The notes beneath the pieces are model-generated. The model did no database searches. It had not been told where the DNA came from and saw nothing but the letters and a program-made list of their open reading frames with translations. DNA of 64,000 bases from Arcuatula senhousia. Lineage: Eukaryota; Mollusca; Bivalvia; Mytilida; Mytilidae. Below are positions 12,601 through 23,478 of the stretch, piece after piece. The position numbers were made by a program, and so were the translations under genes. Location: contig OZ020307.1 of NCBI GenBank assembly GCA_963971305.1, positions 9,995,501-10,059,500 of the forward strand, read 5' to 3'. How positions within the stretch are numbered: position 1 is the stretch's first letter; the number at the start of each line of letters is the position of its first letter.

Positions 12601-15221
12601 TTCAAGTTTTCCAGTAAAATTGTTATTACTGGTACCTTTTATAAGTTTTAGTTTATTTACAATTTTCTGAAGTTTCATTATTTATAAGTTCTAAAAATTT
12701 ATGTTTTCCAAGTAAAATACATTTTATTGGATTTTTTTTTATATTGGTTAACACCTGTGATGCTTGAAAGAACACTTTGTTGGATTCTTATCATGGTGAC
12801 TTATTTCACACCCATAGAAATTAATACTAGTACCCCACAAAAAAAATAATGAAACCCCAGTTTGTGTTTTTATTTTATAGATTATTTGACCTGAATGTAA
12901 AGTATTCTGAGCCATTGATAGTGAGTTACAGTTATAAAACCAAGGAAGATAACCAAGTATTCTTAGAAGTGGAGGCAACCAGTAGTTCTGGGACCAGTAG
13001 ATTAATCTTCCCATCTGACCAGAGCCAGTCAGAAGATATGGTGATCAGGTCTCAGTCAGCAGGTGATGTTCTAGGGGACAGCTGTCAGCTGTTAAGTCTA
13101 CCCAATCAAACATCAGTGTGGAAAACAAGGTATGAAGTCCATCGGGTGATGTAGCAATATATGAAGGATGGTCACTCCTGCGTTTTCATATATCAAAGAT
13201 TTTATGATTTTAAATGGAAATGATAGATAATGGTCCACTTAAGGTAGATGGGGGGTCTAAAAATTTATCCATAGAATTTTCTTTAATTTTGGTCACAGCT
13301 AGCACTAGACTGGTACTAAAAATCTCAATAATAAAATTAAAAGTTCACCATAAGAATTTTTATAGAAACGACTTTGAAAAATGCATGATTATAGTAATTT
13401 TTATATAGGATCAATAGGGAAAATTCAAATTTTCTCTATCTAAAAAAATCTACTCCATAGATTTTTCTTAAAATCTGAGAAAATCTTTGTTTTGTATGGA
13501 TTTTTAAGTTTACTAAATAAAAAATAAAGGTTACCATCAAAGTTTTTGAAAAATGAAAAATGTGTATTTTCCCTATTATTTCTATACAAATTATCTCCCA
13601 TGAAAAAGTACGGGAAAATATTAAAATAGGAAAAGAAGGTGTATTTTCTCCAATTTTTTGTTGTAATTATCCATTTTACTGTTTACCTAGCCCAATAAAA
13701 ATCAATTAGAGCACTAAGCATTATAAATTTAAAAGTTATAATAGATGTGCGAAAAGATGCTCAGTGAAAGACACTCCATCTACCTTAATCAAATGACAAA
13801 AAGAAAACTATAGGTCTGTGTGCTCGTTTTCCAGATATTAACGTAAAAAAATTGGTGGGAAATCAGACTCCTCTAGATTTTACATAACTTTAACATTGTG
13901 TTTTTTTTTTGTCTTAAAAACCATGAAGTTGTATCAAGAATTTCAAAAATTCATGTATTGGGTTTATAAGGTCTAAATAATCAGAAAATTTTATAAAAAG
14001 TAGGGGTCAGTGTGCAAAATATTTTATCAGTATTTATAGGTATAGTCTTGAAAAGTTCTGAAATAAAAAACACTTAAAGAGTGACCATCCTTAAATGGTT
14101 GATTTTTAATATCGTTGCAAAGTTTTGGAGCATATAGGAATTGCCCTAAAAGATTGATAGATGAAACTTTACATAAATGAAGATGTACATAAAAAAAAAA
14201 AATTTCAATTGCCATTTGTTTATGTAGGATGTGTCAATTTCTCTTATTCCACATTTCATTATCTTCTATTCAGAGGAGTTTATGAACTTTTTCCCAATAT
14301 AGAGTCCAATATAAACCATGAGGAGAAGATGTGTTTATACTAAATAAGCTTCCTCACCGTTCTAGTTATTATTAGAAAAAAATTATCTGAAGCCAATGAA
14401 TCAATTAAGTCCCTTATTGCTTTTTCTCCTATCATTTCACTTTGTATATTGTTTTATAGATGGTTTATTGTGGATAGTGAGAGGTTAGATGGTTTGACCT
14501 TGAACTCCATGTTGTTTGGTATAAGGTCAAGTTCAAAAGAAGAACAATCAGTACAGTTAGGTCAAGTACAGGTTAGTTATGTGTATATACATTTGACTTT
14601 TTAAAGTCATTTAGAAATTAGAAAAAGGTATCACTTTATTCATTGACAATTTTCTGCATGTAGGAAGCAAGTATTAGGAATTTTAAGCTTTTGGTTTTGA
14701 CTGCTTATAAGAAATTGCCATTGTTCTTTTCTTCAATTAAGAAAATAGATACATGTATTAGTAAGGATTTGTCTTTCAGTAGATTACCTGTCCACCTTTT
14801 CAGTCAGACCTTTTCAGTCAGAAGTTTATTATATTTGCTGTTTATTGAAAATATAAAGATTTTCAAGAATCAAGTTTCTGTTTTATCAAAGATTATAAGA
14901 AGTTATTTTCTATAATTTTTTCAGATGTTTCCAAAGTCCAAACTTAGCATTCCAACCATCAGTAACATAAAAGCCAGTCGACTGTCTCAAGATGAGTTAT
15001 GTGTACATTGGGACTGCAGCTCACCAGAGGATGTCAGTTACTTTATCCTGTACACAGACGGACAGACATCATATCTTGGCAGGGCAGCATCTCAGTACTA
15101 TGTCACTTCTGACAAATCATTAGTTAGCAAATCGACCTTGACATTAGGTGTTCAGGCAGTTCTAAATATAGGACTGATCACATGTGTTCAGTCATGTGAT
15201 CTGACTGTCAATACTGAGTAA
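6489..15221 (+). CDS. ENGASE: Cytosolic endo-beta-N-acetylglucosaminidase (ENGase, GH85), 3' nine exons
   Basis: ENGase cleaves the chitobiose core of N-glycans, mainly free oligosaccharides and glycans of misfolded proteins in the cytosol. The exons are 6489-6643, 7212-7360, 8970-9141, 10802-10905, 11402-11510, 12024-12211, 12881-13129, 14460-14571 and 14925-15221, all with GT..AG borders and matching phases, giving about 511 residues. The first exon holds the GH85 hallmark FDGWLINIEN, in which Asn and Glu (N-I-E) are the catalytic pair. Next come VIWYDSVISTGALKWQD, then DGIFLNYNW and VYVGIDVFGRG, all strongly ENGase-like. The later exons form the less conserved beta-sandwich C-terminal part. 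The N-terminus is outside the window. The third visible exon is followed by a minisatellite made from itself. The identification rests on recalled similarity to animal ENGase. Confidence 0.93.
7212..7360 (+). CDS. ENGASE: ENGase exon (GH85 barrel)
   Basis: This exon is 149 bp, phase 0 in and two bases out, and reads TEKVQVLCDFVKYL then VIWYDSVISTGALKWQD. Acceptor TTATTTTCAG, donor CTG|GTAAGA. Confidence 0.93.
8970..9141 (+). CDS. ENGASE: ENGase exon whose 3' end seeds a minisatellite
   Basis: This exon is 172 bp and reads MFFDVCDGIFLNYNWNP then RQFDVYVGIDVFGRG. Donor ATAGAG|GTAAGG at 9142. Its last 86 bp recur as the repeat unit to the right. Reading on past 9141 meets TAG at 9175-9177, so only the first donor keeps the protein open. 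Confidence 0.92.
9142..10134 (+). repeat. Exon-derived 86-bp minisatellite with repeated splice donors
   Basis: About seven copies of the 3' end of the preceding exon follow it head to tail, each starting with the donor sequence. Donor-like GAG|GT sites recur at 9615, 9701, 9787, 9945, 10031 and 10135, with a GC version at 9873. Spacing is 86 bp except one 72-bp and one 104-bp unit. The first copy is split by a 383-bp MITE; removing the MITE and one AACT restores exactly 86 bp. Reading frames in the copies shift and stop, so they are non-coding. Confidence 0.93.
9220..9602. mobile_element. 383-bp MITE with 12-bp TIRs and AACT target duplication
   Basis: The ends are GGTTACAATTGC and GCAATTGTAACC. 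AACT flanks it at 9216-9219 and 9603-9606. It sits inside one 86-bp unit of the exon-derived minisatellite, so it arrived after the expansion began. No ORF is visible. Superfamily not assigned. Confidence 0.85.
10136..10801 (+). other. ENGase intron, no recognised feature
   Basis: AT-rich intron sequence with homopolymer runs. I see no exon or repeat border until the acceptor TATCTTGACAG. Confidence 0.5.
10802..10905 (+). CDS. ENGASE: ENGase exon
   Basis: This exon is 104 bp and reads ALTTIRQYNLSAAVFAFGWV, like the end of the GH85 barrel. The donor AACAG|GTAGTA is weaker than its neighbours. Confidence 0.9.
11402..11510 (+). CDS. ENGASE: ENGase exon
   Basis: This exon is 109 bp and reads FWDLLSDLCPTSLWQ then CIGAGSQFYVNGE. 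Acceptor TATTTTCCTAG, donor GAA|GTAAGC. It corresponds to the FW...FCLGMG stretch of vertebrate ENGase. Confidence 0.9.
12024..12211 (+). CDS. ENGASE: ENGase exon
   Basis: This exon is 188 bp and begins VCDPGPWYNLSLQQIYP; near its end is AFIGGSCLSYNGCLPAG, which corresponds to the AWHGGSSL region. Donor AAG|GTAAGG. It is noticeably GC-richer than the flanking introns. Confidence 0.92.
12881..13129 (+). CDS. ENGASE: ENGase exon (C-terminal domain)
   Basis: This exon is 249 bp and reads LFDLNVKYSEPLIVSYSYKT then QLLSLPNQTSVWKT. Phases match both neighbours. Acceptor TATTTTATAG, donor AAG|GTATGA. Confidence 0.88.
13164..14092. mobile_element. Outer MITE-like element in an ENGase intron
   Basis: AAGGATGGTCACTC at 13164-13177 and its inverted copy at 14079-14092 bound about 930 bp. 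TTAA follows on the right; the left flank ATGA is a degenerate match. It contains a second, independent TTAA element. Confidence 0.55.
13239..13788. mobile_element. TTAA-flanked MITE nested in the outer element
   Basis: TTAAGGTAGATGG at 13239 and CCATCTACCTTAA ending at 13788 are inverted copies, with TTAA as the likely target duplication (piggyBac- or Kolobok-type insertion). The inside is AT-rich and non-coding. Confidence 0.7.
14460..14571 (+). CDS. ENGASE: ENGase exon (C-terminal domain)
   Basis: This exon is 112 bp and reads WFIVDSERLDGLTLNSMLFG and ends QLGQVQ, the counterpart of the LGEIQV strand of vertebrate ENGase. Donor CAG|GTTAGT. Confidence 0.88.
14925..15221 (+). CDS. ENGASE: ENGase last coding exon
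   Basis: This exon is 297 bp and starts at acceptor TTTTTTCAG. It reads MFPKSKLSIPTISNIKASRL then LCVHWDCSSPEDVSYFILY, and ends LTVNTE with TAA at 15219-15221. It resembles the fibronectin-like C-terminal module of animal ENGases. Confidence 0.88.
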   Translation: MFPKSKLSIPTISNIKASRLSQDELCVHWDCSSPEDVSYFILYTDGQTSYLGRAASQYYVTSDKSLVSKSTLTLGVQAVLNIGLITCVQSCDLTVNTE

Positions 15222-16016
15222 TAATAGTTGGCATTTAAACAAAAAATCACATGTAATTTTTGTCACAAGTGACATCATTGATTAAGATGTTTATACATGT
15301 TAAATCAGACACTTGAACCAATTCTTTATATTGTGATTTTTAAGAATGAAAAACAACATAATATTGACATTAAACCTGTGATGTTTGCATAATTGCATGG
15401 AATTTCGTATTCTAATAGTTTAAATGGCTTAACCTTAAACTTTTCTATATATATTTTGAAAATATTTAAAAGATGTTAAAACAGTTTATACATATTTTTC
15501 AAAAATAGTGTGCAATTATGATCAGGGCTGTGCAAATAATCTTTTCTTGTTTACAACTTTTATTTTTTTGTGATTGACAATCATGACATTTAATGTGTTT
15601 TTATGTCGCCAGCATCAGATTGATAATATTTTTTACAGCTCACTTCAGAGCATAGGGTCACTTTCATGCAATCTGTAGCATTGTGTCCTGTTTTGACACC
15701 ATCACATTTTTTTCACATTTTTATCTGGAAACAACTTTATTATCTTGATATTCGACATATAGCTTTTTCCTGTAGAGTTATAAGCTGTAATACAACTTTA
15801 ACAATTTTATAAAATCCCTTGAAATGGTGCATGCCAGGAAGATTCTATTTGAGCATCAGCAGTTTTCTGTCAGTCCTTCAGAACTCAAACACAAAATTAA
15901 GATTTGATTTCAGATGTTTGGTATTTTATGTAATGCTTTAAAATTGTGATTAGAGTTTAAACATTCCTGTTTATATGAATATTTTCATTTTTAGCATATT
16001 AGTGCTGAACCATTTT

Positions 16017-16725
16017 TGTCTCCCCTGTGAAGCAGAGCGAGACATAAGTGTTACTTTACTGGCGCCGACGTTAACTTTTATGTTAAGGTTTTATGAGCAC
16101 CTCCATATCTCAAGAACTATTAGTCTTAGGTTGATAAAACTTGGTTTGCATATGCCCCAGTAGTAGCTTAGCACAGTTGCATCTCCATCTTTTGACCTTG
16201 ACCTTGATTTTCCAGTTTAATGACTTTGACAATTTTTCAATACACATAATAGCAATGTGAAAATTTTATGAACATCTACATATCTGGAGAACTATAAGTC
16301 CTAGGTTGATGAAACTTAGTATGCATATCTACAAGAAGTATCTTAGCACAGTTGTATCCCCATCTTTTGACCTTGACCTCGATTTTGCAGTTGACTGACT
16401 TTGACACATTTTGACTATTTTCAATACATATAACAGCAATGGCCAATGTTAGGTTTTGCGAGAACCGCAAGTCCTTGGTTGATGAAAATTGGTATACATA
16501 TGTGCTAGTAGTATCTTAGCAGAGTTGCCTCCCAACATTTGACCTTGACTTTCCGGTTAAGTTACTTGGACAATTTTCAAAAGTACATGTTATAGCAATG
16601 TCACCTCCATATCTCAAGAACTATAAGTTGTAGATTGATTAAATTTGGTATGCATATGCCCAATAGTAGCTTTCATTGTGTTTGAGGAATAACAAGGTAT
16701 TCTGAAGGTACCTGCAGGTGAGACA
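16017..16725. mobile_element. TIR element with tandem core, TGTCTC family
   Basis: TGTCTCCCCTG at the left end and CAGGTGAGACA at the right are inverted copies with one mismatch. The core holds about four diverged units of about 160 bp containing CATATCTCAAGAACTA and TTTTGACCTTGACCTTGA. The latter carries TCAAGGTCA, the extended half-site of NR5A/ERR-type nuclear receptors. Probably inside the ENGase 3' UTR. Confidence 0.65.
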
Positions 16726-16924
16726 TACTTTAGTGTTAACTGTTGTTGAATTGTCATGTTTTGTATTTTCATAAAATACTCATTCAACTAAACAGTATAA
16801 AAGTGTTCTTACAAATGACAATTTTTATTTAATTGTTGTAAAATCAATATTTTTGATCTTTATTTTAAAGATTTTGTGTTGTAGAATATATTTATTAATT
16901 CACTAATATTTTTATATGTTTTAA

Positions 16925-16930
16925 AATAAA
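16925..16930 (+). promoter_or_regulatory. Candidate ENGase poly(A) signal
   Basis: AATAAA followed within 30 bp by T-rich sequence. Confidence 0.4.
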
Positions 16931-17107
16931 GTATTTATTCTGTCATAAACTTATATACTTTGTGGACTTGAGTATGGTAGGGTGGTTTATTCTGTCATAA
17001 TACCCCCATGCAACGAAGTTGTCAAGGGTTTTGACTGGTCTGTCTGTCCACCCTTGATCAAAATTTTCGTAACAGATTTCCCAGCAACTATTAATCGTAG
17101 GTTTTTG

Positions 17108-18181
17108 GCTCACCTGACCCAAAGGGTCAAGTGAACTATTGTCATCGCCATCCGTCTGTCGTCCGTCCGTCGTCTGTCCGTTACTTTTTCAAAAATCCTC
17201 TTCTCTGAAACCACTGAATGGAATTTTTCAAAACTTGGTCCAAGTATTTATCAGCACATGATGTTTAAAAATTGTGTTTGGCTTTATGATTTGATAACAA
17301 ACATGGCCGCTGTTACTAAAAATGGAACATAGGGTAAAATCACATGCAAAGACTTATAACTTGAAAACTAGAACAGATAGAAAAAATCTGAAGGATCTTA
17401 GGCTCTTCAGAATCAAAAGCTCTACAACAGTCTCCATTGGGTCAAAGTTGTCAGATGACCCCTAATAGGGGTTATGGCCCTTTTAAGGTCAAAAATAGCA
17501 TTTTTTCATGTTTTTGCCCTATAGAATGAAAACTATTGCAGATAGAGAAAAGCTGTTGCCTGCTAAAATGTTCAGCTCATTAAGCTCTACAAAAGTCTCC
17601 ATTGGGTCAAAGTTGTCAGATTACCCCTAATTGGGGCTATGGCCCTTTTAAGGTCAAAAATAGTGTTTTTTTCATGTTTTTGCCCTAAAGAATAAAAACT
17701 ATTGCAGATAGAGAAAAGGTGATGCTTGCTTAAATGTTCAACTCATTAAGCTCTACAAAAGTCTCCATTGGGTCAAAGCTGTCAGATGACCCCTAACAGG
17801 GGTTATGGCCCTTTTAAGGTCAAAAATAGCATTTTTTCATGTTTTTGCCCTATAGAATGAAAACTATTGCAGATAGAGAAAAGGTGTTGCTTGCTTAAAT
17901 GTTTAGCTCATTAAGCTTTACAAAAGTCTCAATAGGTTGAAGTTGTCAGATAAGCCCTTATAGGAGTAATGGCCCTTTTAAGGTCAAAAATAGTGTTTTT
18001 TTATGTTTTTTGCCCTTTTGAATGAAAACTATAGAGATAAGGTTGGACTTGCTTTAATGTTCATCTCATTAAGCCTCAGGAAAGTCCCTGTTGTGTCTAA
18101 GTTGGGACTTGACCCATTAAAGAAGAGACAATTATGCCTGAAGGACCAGGTGAGCGATTCAGGCTCCTGGGAGCCTCTAGT
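17108..18181 (+). mobile_element. AGCTCACC-family element (Helentron-like, non-autonomous)
   Basis: It begins GGCTCACCTGACCC, followed by a CCGTCTGTCGTCCGTCC run. The core is about four units of about 170 bp (AAGTCTCCATTGGGTCAAAG, then AGGGGTTATGGCCC). It ends AGGTGAGCGATTCAGG, then a perfect hairpin AGGCTCC-TG-GGAGCCT followed by CTAGT. The 3' hairpin plus CTAG/T resembles Helitron and Helentron ends; the class call is inference. Confidence 0.75.
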
Positions 18182-18374
18182 TGATATTTAGTAAGTAGCT
18201 TCATGTAGGGATCCCATATGGTGGGATACATTATCAGGTCTGTTACTATATTTTCCTGTTTAACAAGCCGACTTGGAAGGACAACAACTCTTACTTTTTT
18301 ATTCCTTTCTTTCATTAAGTTTTCTGTGTTGCTTTGTGGACTTGAGTATGGTAGGGGTTGTTTATTGTCATTAA

Positions 18375-18750
18375 GGATGCTCGCTGGTCCTGTCATATTT
18401 TCGGAATCCTCTGGATTTTACCATCAAAATAGGGTTAAAATTTTTGCCCACGAACCCTCTATTTTCTTGTTCTAAATGTCTTTAATATGTCATAAAAAGG
18501 TTATAGACAAAGTTTTACCAAATCCTATTTATTCTGTCATGGGTTTTAACAGCGAAATAGTGCTAATGCTAAACCTATGAAAAAGTCAGAGAAAACCTTT
18601 TCCTGCCAAAACTTTAACGTTAATTATCTTGAAAACGAGGTCACGAACCTATTAAAATTTTTTGCTTATTTTATACCTTTTACTAATATCTTTTAATTCA
18701 AGGCATAAAATTCGAAACCTATTTATTTTCAATAATAGTAGCGAACATCC
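18375..18750. mobile_element. TTAA-flanked MITE
   Basis: AGGATGCTCGCT and the inverted AGCGAACATCCT bound 376 bp, with TTAA on both sides (18371-18374 and 18751-18754). A diverged relative lies near 20785-21187. Confidence 0.75.
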
Positions 18751-18754
18751 TTAA

Positions 18755-19510
18755 GTTTTCTGCTTTACTCTGTGAACTTGAAATGGTAGGATAGGTTTAT
18801 CTAATGCTACATGAGCCTAAAAAGTTTACCAACTCTTAAATGACTTTTAAAATTTACATACAAAGCCCCTTATACACCTTTGATACAGCTTTAAAGAAAA
18901 CAATTTTTCTTTGTCTGAAATTATCAGTGGTCTTTGACTTGGTTTTATATATAACTTTTATTTATATACATGTATTACAATAGATGTTTGTCCTGAATAT
19001 AACTGAAATATTGCAGTAAACAACAATCAATTATTCAGTCAATCAATCTGTTACAGTGTATTTTATTAGGACAAAAACACAATTTTTCTGAGCTGCTTCA
19101 TCAAAACATTTAGGTAAAAAACACCCTCGTACTATCTGCTAGTTTCATTTCTCCAATAGTTGACAACACCAAGGGGATTTCAAAATAAAACAATAGCATG
19201 GTTTGAAGTCCCCTATTTGTGACCTTCACGTTTGACCTATTGACCCATTTCCTTTACCTTAAAGCTTGAATGAGGGAAAGTTTCATGTATTCTATGAAGT
19301 TCTTCAAAGGTTATGACACGAAAACAAAATCAGGAGGACTGAATGACAGATGGGAAGCTGAATTGTAAACTCCCATGCTTTCATAGAAGGAAAAAAACAA
19401 TTACATCAAAGTGGGTTATCCAAAGAGTATGGAAAAATATAACCCAATCGCCTTACCACTTTTTTGGCTGGTATAACACATGTACTGTATAAGCATTTAC
19501 ATTTGTGAGG
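18755..19510. other. Intergenic, no gene seen
   Basis: It contains a third copy of CTTGA.ATGGTAGG (also near 16965 and 18340), so this flank is built from diverged duplications. No exon recognised. Confidence 0.4.
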
Positions 19511-20745
19511 GGGGCCTGGGTGGCCGAGTGTTCTAAGGTGCTGGTTTAAATACCACACTATTGATAACTAGCCAATCACCTTTCAGCTGGTGTTCAAGTC
19601 CCGTTTGTATTTAACAAACAAGAGGGTCTTGATGTCAACCTTATGAAGACTTGTAAAGCTAAATGAGCTGAATGTTTAAGCAAGAAAAAGCTTTTCTCTA
19701 TAGATGCAATAGTTTTCATTCTATAAGCAAATAACACTATTTTTCACCTTTTAAGGGATCATCTGCCAACTTTGACCCAATGAAGACTTTAGTAGAGCTT
19801 AATGAACTAAATGTTTAAGCAAGCAACAGCTTTTCTCTATCTGCAAAAGTTTTCAGTCTATAGGCCAAAAACATATTTTTCACTTTTAAGGGGCCGTAAA
19901 CCCTATAAGGGGTCATCTGACAACTTTGACCCTTTGGAAACTTTTGTGGAGCTAAATAAGTTGAAAATTATAGCAAGCAACAGCTTTTCTCTTTCAGCAA
20001 TACTTTTCATTCTGTAGGTCAAAAACATGCAAAATGTTATTTTAAGGGCCTTAACCCCTATAAGGGGTCATCTGACAACTTTGAGTCTATGGAGACTTTT
20101 TAAGAGCTTAATGAGCTGAACATTTAAGCAAGCAACCGCTTTTTTTTATCTGCTATAGTTTTCATTCTATAGGCCAAAATCATGAAAACATGTTAATTTA
20201 AGGGCTGTAACCCTTATAAGGTATCATCTGACAACTTCGACCAAATGAAGACTTTTGTAGAACTTTTGATGCTGAAGCAGTACGGTGGCATCAGATTTCA
20301 TTTATCTCTTATACTTTTTGATTTACAGGCCAAAGACAGTAGTCTGACACCCCCCCCTGGTCTATTTTTAGTAACGGCAAGCCATGTTTTTTATAAATCA
20401 AAAATCGAAACACAAGTTTGGTGCAGGACACCCTAAGGATCATTCATACTAAGTTTCTAAGTTTCAATAAATTCTGATCAGTAGTTTCAGAGGAGATTTT
20501 TGATAAAATTGTTAACAGAGGACAGACGACGACAATGGACGCCAAGTGATGGTTATAGCTCACATGGACCTTTGGTCCAGTTCAGCTAAAAAGGGACTTC
20601 CCCAACTGTATGTGATTAGGTTTGTCAGTTACCTGCCAAAGGTTTTTCACCCGGGTACTCTGTTTTCCTCCACCATTAAAACTGACCGCCCTACATGGCC
20701 CAGGTGCGTCTATAAAGGGCATTAAACACCAACACACACAAGCAC
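19511..20745 (+). mobile_element. tRNA-Leu-like SINE split by an AGCTCACC-family element
   Basis: The head at 19514-19605 has an A-box-like GGGTGGCCGAGTGTTCTAAG and a B box GTTCAAGTCCC with leucine-tRNA-like spacing. The SINE tail (TTTTCCTCCACCATTAAAAC, then GGCATTAAACACCAACAC) only appears at 20660-20745. The roughly 1 kb between them is another element on the - strand. Confidence 0.65.
19615..20588 (-). mobile_element. AGCTCACC-family element, reverse orientation
   Basis: Repeated units (GGGGTCATCTGACAACTTTG, AGCAAGCAACAGCTTTT) are the reverse complement of the core at 17108-18181. The GTC/GAC run is at about 20520-20545, next to TAGCTCACATGG. The hairpin end on the left is degraded. Confidence 0.7.
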
Positions 20746-20784
20746 ACATTTGTGAGGTTAAAATTTCATGGTTAAGAGCACAAA

Positions 20785-21187
20785 ACTGTGCTCCTCATAT
20801 TTCGGTATTCTTGTCAGATTTTCGAGATCCTCGGGTTTTATCCATCTAATATGCTTAAATACTTTTGCCCATGAACCCCCTATTTTATTTTCATTTTTCA
20901 AAAAGAGGTACACTAAATATAAAAATGACAATTTTTAAAGAAATTCTATTTACTCTGTCACACATTTTAGAAGGTTTAAAGTTGCAAATCAGCAGCAATG
21001 CAAAAGTAATGAAAACTCTAGAGGAAACCCTTTTCCCACCAAAACTATAAGCACTAATAGCATGAAAACGAGCACATGGACCTACATTTTTTTCTTGTTT
21101 ATTTTGATTGTTTGTCCATATTCTTGAAAATAAATGCAACTTTATCCATTTATTTTTGGCTTTAAGATAGAGGAGCAAACCCCCTTA
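20785..21187. repeat. Diverged copy of the 18375-18750 MITE family
   Basis: Shares the order CATATTTCGG, then TTTTGCCCATGAACCCCCTA, and ends CCCCCTTAAG. The inverted ends are eroded. Confidence 0.45.
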
Positions 21188-21667
21188 AGAGCACAAACCT
21201 GAATTGGTGTAGACAAATTATCATGCATTTTTAATAATTTTGATATACACTATATCTTAAATTTGTGGTGATTTAGATTTGTTGATTTTACTTACCCACA
21301 AAATTAAATCCCCCACGAATATTTCAAGCTTCTACAGTATACTGCTTACTACAAGTGACAAAAAAACACAAAATGGAATAAAGTTTTATTTACAAATAAA
21401 AATATATATATTTGATCCTTTTTGCATATTACATAATAAAATATAAATAAAATACTTGTTACAAAATTAGCACCTTTGTCTGCATTTAACAAATGTGGTA
21501 GTTTTTTGTAGTTATATTCTTATTCCTACATATCATTTATTTTTTAAATCATAACTGATTTACATATGGGGAATACTGTAATGCAAATCATGCAAATCAG
21601 AAATGAACAGATAACATTATTATGTAAATTATATGTAAATTATATTAATACATGCAAAATTGAATAA
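21188..21667 (-). other. AT-rich stretch, possible 3' end of ADAP transcripts
   Basis: No gene seen. TTTATT at 21385-21390 would be an AATAAA signal on the - strand. Several others exist, so the ADAP transcript end is unresolved. Confidence 0.25.
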
Positions 21668-21938
21668 CAGTGAAACCTGTCTAAATGAAAACCTGCCATA
21701 ACTAGTTTTCAATTTTAATACATTTTCAGCCTGAATACTGTGGATTCATTTTATAGTTTAAGGTATTAACTTTCTTAGCTAATTAGGAATCAACTGAAAA
21801 ATATCGCTTTGTTGTATTCTAAGTATGTTGGTTGAATGACACCCAAAAACAGACAATATTAACAGTATACTGAATATCAGTCAATATATAATAAATTCAT
21901 AAGTGACAACAAGACTTAAGTTTACACAGATTTCACTG
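21668..21938. mobile_element. Short CAGTGAAA MITE
   Basis: CAGTGAAACCTGTCTAAA on the left and TTTACACAGATTTCACTG on the right are imperfect inverted copies with TA next to them, as in pogo/Tigger-type MITEs. Related to the longer element at 54827-55533. Confidence 0.5.
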
Positions 21939-22221
21939 TATTACCGTATTGATACAAAGGAACAAGAATATCTAACTGTTATAGCAACATGGTAAATTGT
22001 ATTGCTTGCGTATTTATTAAACATTGTAAACAAGGCTTCTAACAAAAGTTTTTATTATTAAAGATATTTTTAAATGTGTCAAAAATATATTTTATAATAA
22101 TTATTTATCTTTAACAAAATTTTACAAATCTAATTAAAAAAAAATAACTTTTTAAAAATGCTTTATATGTTGTAGAATTGCATTTCAAATTATTTCTAAA
22201 TACACATTTAATGTTCATGTG

Positions 22222-22382
22222 CAGTGACAGATCCAAATGGGGGCTGAGGGGGCGTAAGCCCCCTCCTAATCGAGAAATTTTAATCTTTTTGTGTAAAATT
22301 GACCAAACTACTTTAAATTTTCATCATTCGACATTTTTTTGCAATTATGCCCCCCTTTCATTGAACTCTGGATCCGCCCCTG
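22222..22382. mobile_element. hAT-like MITE with GGATCC ends
   Basis: CAGTGACAGATCCA on the left and TGGATCCGCCCCTG on the right; G-rich then C-rich subterminal runs. Same family as 26530-26680, 48121-48297 and 51998-52163. Confidence 0.7.
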
Positions 22383-22926
22383 ATGTGTTATTTTTGCTTG
22401 TACATTCATTGCAAATAAATTTAGAAGCAAGCACTAAGAAACAAAGTAAACCATATTACATGAAAAACATTTCCCAGACAAAACAGTCGTCAAAAGACAC
22501 TTTCTTTTATGTCTATCATGTATATTTTTTTCATTTATGACAATGTTAACATGGCAGAAATTTTGTAAACGTACCTCTCTGAAGTTAAAGTGAGACAGGG
22601 AAATTTTAATACATGCATATCCATCGACCTTATGAATCAACAATGGTAACGAAAACAAAAAAAAATCTTTTTTTTAATCAAAATGTTATCATTGGTCACT
22701 TTTTTTTTAAAAGGCATTTCTCCTATTCTATAAAGCCTAAGATAAAATACATGTACTATGGAACCTAGAATTCTCAAAAAACAGATGTAATGTTATAGAG
22801 AGAAAATACAGTTAAGAAATTCATAGTAATCAGAATATCAAAGTAGGGTTAAATTTGGCTCAGCAACCCCTATTTACAGCAAATAGTTACGTTACGTTAC
22901 CAAAACTGAACAGGAATTCATCAATG

Positions 22927-23478
22927 AAAGGAGTAGAGCCACGAAGGCTTTTATTCGGCCCGGGATTTTTACTAATTTTCAGAGTCTTAAATTCAACCAA
23001 AATGAGTTAAGGCATAACTGAACTTTTCATATCTGTAAGATTTAACAAAATATTTACATCACAAGTCTAGCCTTGGCATTTCAAACACGCAATAAATTGT
23101 AAAATTCTTATTTTCCACCCATTTTCACTGTTTTCTGGTTTTCTGGTTGTATTTTGTCAAAATTAGTAGTGGCCACATTTGATGACCATCATAATTCTTT
23201 GATAGTCAATTTATTACATAATAAGTAATATTTAATAGCACAAAATAATTTTGGTCAACAAGTGTGGCCATTTTCATTTTTGAAAATCAAGTAGAAATGT
23301 CAAAAAAACAGATTTTGTTCAAAATAGACAGATTTTTAGCTCACTGCTCTCCATGTTGATAAACTATTGAACAAAATGATATTGCAATTAATGAAATATG
23401 AAGTCTAATGAACAGCAAGCAAATATATCAAAGTTGAGTTTTTGGGCCCATTTTGGGCTTTTGTGGCTCTACTCCTTT
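22927..23478. mobile_element. MITE with 16-bp TIRs AAAGGAGTAGAGCCAC
   Basis: Inverted copies at 22927-22942 and 23463-23478 bound 552 bp of AT-rich non-coding DNA. The right end lies inside a 263-bp tandem duplication. Confidence 0.75.

Larger units (their letters stand above)
15222..16930 (+). other. Probable ENGase 3' UTR
   Basis: AT-rich sequence after the stop codon. The first good poly(A) signal I see is AATAAA at 16925-16930, just before a run of other repeats. It would give a 1.7-kb 3' UTR containing the element at 16017-16725. An earlier, non-canonical end cannot be excluded. Confidence 0.45.

Noticed and set aside
19514..19605. Functional tRNA-Leu gene
   Set aside because: The head is followed by SINE sequence and the acceptor stem does not pair.
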